Under the pieces are notes generated by a model. It saw only the letters and a list, made by a program, of their open reading frames with translations. It was not told the origin of the DNA and searched no databases. Made by a program: the position numbers and the translations under genes. This document shows, piece by piece, positions 62,654 through 64,000 of a stretch of 64,000 nt of DNA. The DNA is from Vulgatibacter incomptus (GTDB lineage: Bacteria; Myxococcota; Myxococcia; Myxococcales; Vulgatibacteraceae): assembly GCF_001263175.1 (NCBI RefSeq), contig NZ_CP012332.1, positions 1,795,501 to 1,859,500 on the forward strand, read 5' to 3'. Within the stretch, counting starts at the first letter, position 1. Every line of letters begins with the position of its first letter.

Positions 62654-63189
62654 CTGCGATGCAAACTGACTAACGATCCAATGAATATCCCACAGCTCAA
62701 TTGCCCCAAAGGCTTTCGAGCTTCGGTGCTAACAGTCCCTGCGACAGCTAGGATTACCCTCTGCTTCTGCCTTCCCCGACTTCGAACTTTGGCGAGTCTC
62801 TCGGTCATCAAACCAACAATAACGTCAGCCCTCGGTTCGGTATGAATACCGGATGCCTTGCATTCTATCCATAGATTCTCCCACTCACCATCTGGCCCTT
62901 GGCGCTCGGCGGCAATGTCGAACGCCAAATCCCTCAGATTGACGTCATTCGACATTCCTGCGACTCGCACATTCCGATAGCGGGAGTCCGACTGGAGCAA
63001 TTCGGCAAGAGCCACTTCGAATTCAAACGATCGGATAGGATTCCGCTCTGAAAGCTCTCTAGAGCAGCGCTCGCAAACGTCCGACCGAACACCCAGTCGC
63101 GGATCATGGTAGGTAAGTACGCGTTCGGTCTCGAGGCCGCAAAGCGGACATTCAAGGTTCCTTCTTTTCCCGGATTTTGCCGTCGACAC
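62557..63189 (-). pseudogene. N-terminal part of the frameshifted restriction endonuclease-like gene
   Basis: Starts at GTG 63189 (GAGG 5 bases upstream). It has a zinc-ribbon-like part with CPLCG and CERCSRE, then a first PD-(D/E)xK-like fold: FEFEVALAELLQSD, LAFDIAAERQGPDGEWENLW and IECKASG supply the Glu-Asp-ExK residues. Up to VILAVAGTVSTEAR it is protein-like; after about 62717 the frame degenerates (CTRLSRCGSRRCSSRS), marking a one-base loss. Intact, the protein would carry two nuclease-like domains and a zinc ribbon, consistent with a modification-dependent or standalone restriction enzyme. Confidence 0.65.
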
Positions 63190-63499
63190 TGATACCTCTT
63201 GAGACCGCAATCTTGACGGTCAATGCGTTAGGAATTCGCCTGTGGCCGACTATTGGCCAACCCAGAGAACAGGACCATCGGAAGCATGAGCCTCCGCTGT
63301 CGGTAGGAGGACGCACCAGCGAGCGAACTTCCTTCAGGAAAATGACCTTGCATCGGAGAAGGGCGTGACGGCGAGCTTCCCGAGGAAGAGGGCAAAGCCA
63401 TGGCGAGCGGGAGAACGTGCAGACGAGAAGCCCGGTGAGACGGGGGAGATGGCGGCAGCGTCCCGTCGGCCGTCGGCTACTCGAGTCTTCGGCCAAGAC
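63190..63499. other. Intergenic stretch
   Basis: About 310 bases between the nuclease-like gene start and the end of the gene to the right. Composition returns from low to high GC near 63360. No credible gene, terminator or promoter motif is seen, although the nuclease promoter must be here. Confidence 0.4.
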
Positions 63500-64000
63500 T
63501 CAGAACGGCGTGAGCTGACCGTGGGTCGTGTAGGCGGTTATCAGGCCGCGCGACGCCCCCTCGACGACGCACCTCGGTGTCCCTCCGCCCGGAAGCTCGA
63601 TGGCACCATGGTTCTCGACGAACCAACCGCCGGCCCACGCCCGGACGCCAGGCCCCACGACCACCGGCGCCGGCGGGGAAGAGAGGGGAGCGAAACCGCC
63701 TACGACCGCGAAGAGACGTCCCCATCCCGGTCCCCGGCAGTCGTCGGGCGACTCCTCGGGAAAGGGGAAGTGGCATTGGATGGCCAGCAGGACCTCGGAG
63801 AGCTCTCCAGGGATTGCCCCGAATCTCCCGCCGAAACTGTAGTCCTTGCGCAGTACGGCCAGAGTTCCAGCCTCGGTCGCGATCATCTGCCAGTCGCCCA
63901 TCAAGTTGATTCGAGCCTCGCTCCCGACGGACACCTCGACGGGGAGCTCTCGAGGCCAGGTGAACCAAGCCTCGTAGCCCGAGGCGTCACGAACCCGGAG
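63500..64000 (-). CDS. Hypothetical protein, partial (start beyond the window)
   Basis: The frame is open from the stop at 63500 to the right edge, covering at least 166 residues; GTG at 63934 is a possible internal start but the part before it (SGYEAWFTWPRELPVEV) is protein-like, so the true start is probably outside. Visible parts include ARINLMGDWQMIATEAGTLA, GVRAWAGGWFVENHGAIELP and the end AYTTHGQLTPF. No family is recognised. A degraded duplicate of its end lies at 61833-61975 on the other side of the nuclease gene. Tandem decay of this kind is common for immunity-type genes, but that is only a suggestion. Confidence 0.55.
   Translation of the reverse strand, partial: LRVRDASGYEAWFTWPRELPVEVSVGSEARINLMGDWQMIATEAGTLAVLRKDYSFGGRFGAIPGELSEVLLAIQCHFPFPEESPDDCRGPGWGRLFAVVGGFAPLSSPPAPVVVGPGVRAWAGGWFVENHGAIELPGGGTPRCVVEGASRGLITAYTTHGQLTPF

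Overview
This is a high-GC chromosomal segment that most resembles Myxococcota, possibly a Vulgatibacter- or Cystobacterineae-like organism. The grounds are many exported lipoproteins with Gly/Ser-rich linkers after the lipobox, a MYXO-CTERM-like sorting tail, RCC1 and FG-GAP propeller lipoproteins, NtrC-type sigma-54 regulators and large STAND ATPases. The genus is an inference from gene style.

Layout. 0.1-6.8 kb is ordinary core: a matrixin-like protease pair, gltX, tRNA-Gln(CTG), tRNA-Glu(CTC) with a clear terminator, and a RegB-like kinase with an NtrC-family regulator. 6.8-14.5 kb is an accessory island with visibly lower GC over its left part. It holds a two-gene Lamassu-like defence system (LmuA DUF4297/Cap4 nuclease plus LmuB SMC-like ATPase), an IS3 remnant cut by an IS5-like element whose transposase carries an internal amber codon, an HNH protein, a deoxyribosyltransferase/TIR-like sensor-effector candidate, a GIY-YIG-like protein, an excisionase-like HTH protein and the 3' half of a tRNA-Gly gene that looks like an attachment-site scar. 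14.9-27.9 kb carries a YaiI-family protein, a broken IS21 end, propeller lipoproteins, a Sel1 protein, a CpdB-like nucleotidase, an SDR and a GNAT enzyme.

27.8-40.3 kb holds two divergent transcription units. Each pairs large lipoproteins with a paralogous STAND ATPase of about 891 residues (NB-ARC-like ATPase, TPR-like helices, conserved C-terminal winged-helix-like domain). 40.4-45.6 kb contains an ECF sigma/anti-sigma/caspase-like operon followed by two related Cys-rich lipoproteins. 45.7-48.9 kb has a DUF2306 protein, Tag glycosylase, and a divergent HxlR-YnfA / DoxX locus with a palindromic operator. 48.9-51.5 kb is a probable nitric-oxide/iron-sulfur repair module: YtfE with a recognisable sigma-54 promoter, a divergent sigma-54 activator and a hemerythrin protein.

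51.7-59.0 kb contains an Imm11-like protein, gene remnants, an outer-membrane-type protein and a fibronectin/RCC1 lipoprotein gene broken twice: by an IS3 element with a 4-bp target duplication and by a one-base loss in a G run. Removing the IS and restoring the base gives one 1,222-residue frame. 59.1-64.0 kb holds an M14 carboxypeptidase-like protein, an aquaporin, a frameshifted double-nuclease gene of lower GC, a degraded duplicate of a neighbouring gene tail, and a gene running off the right edge.
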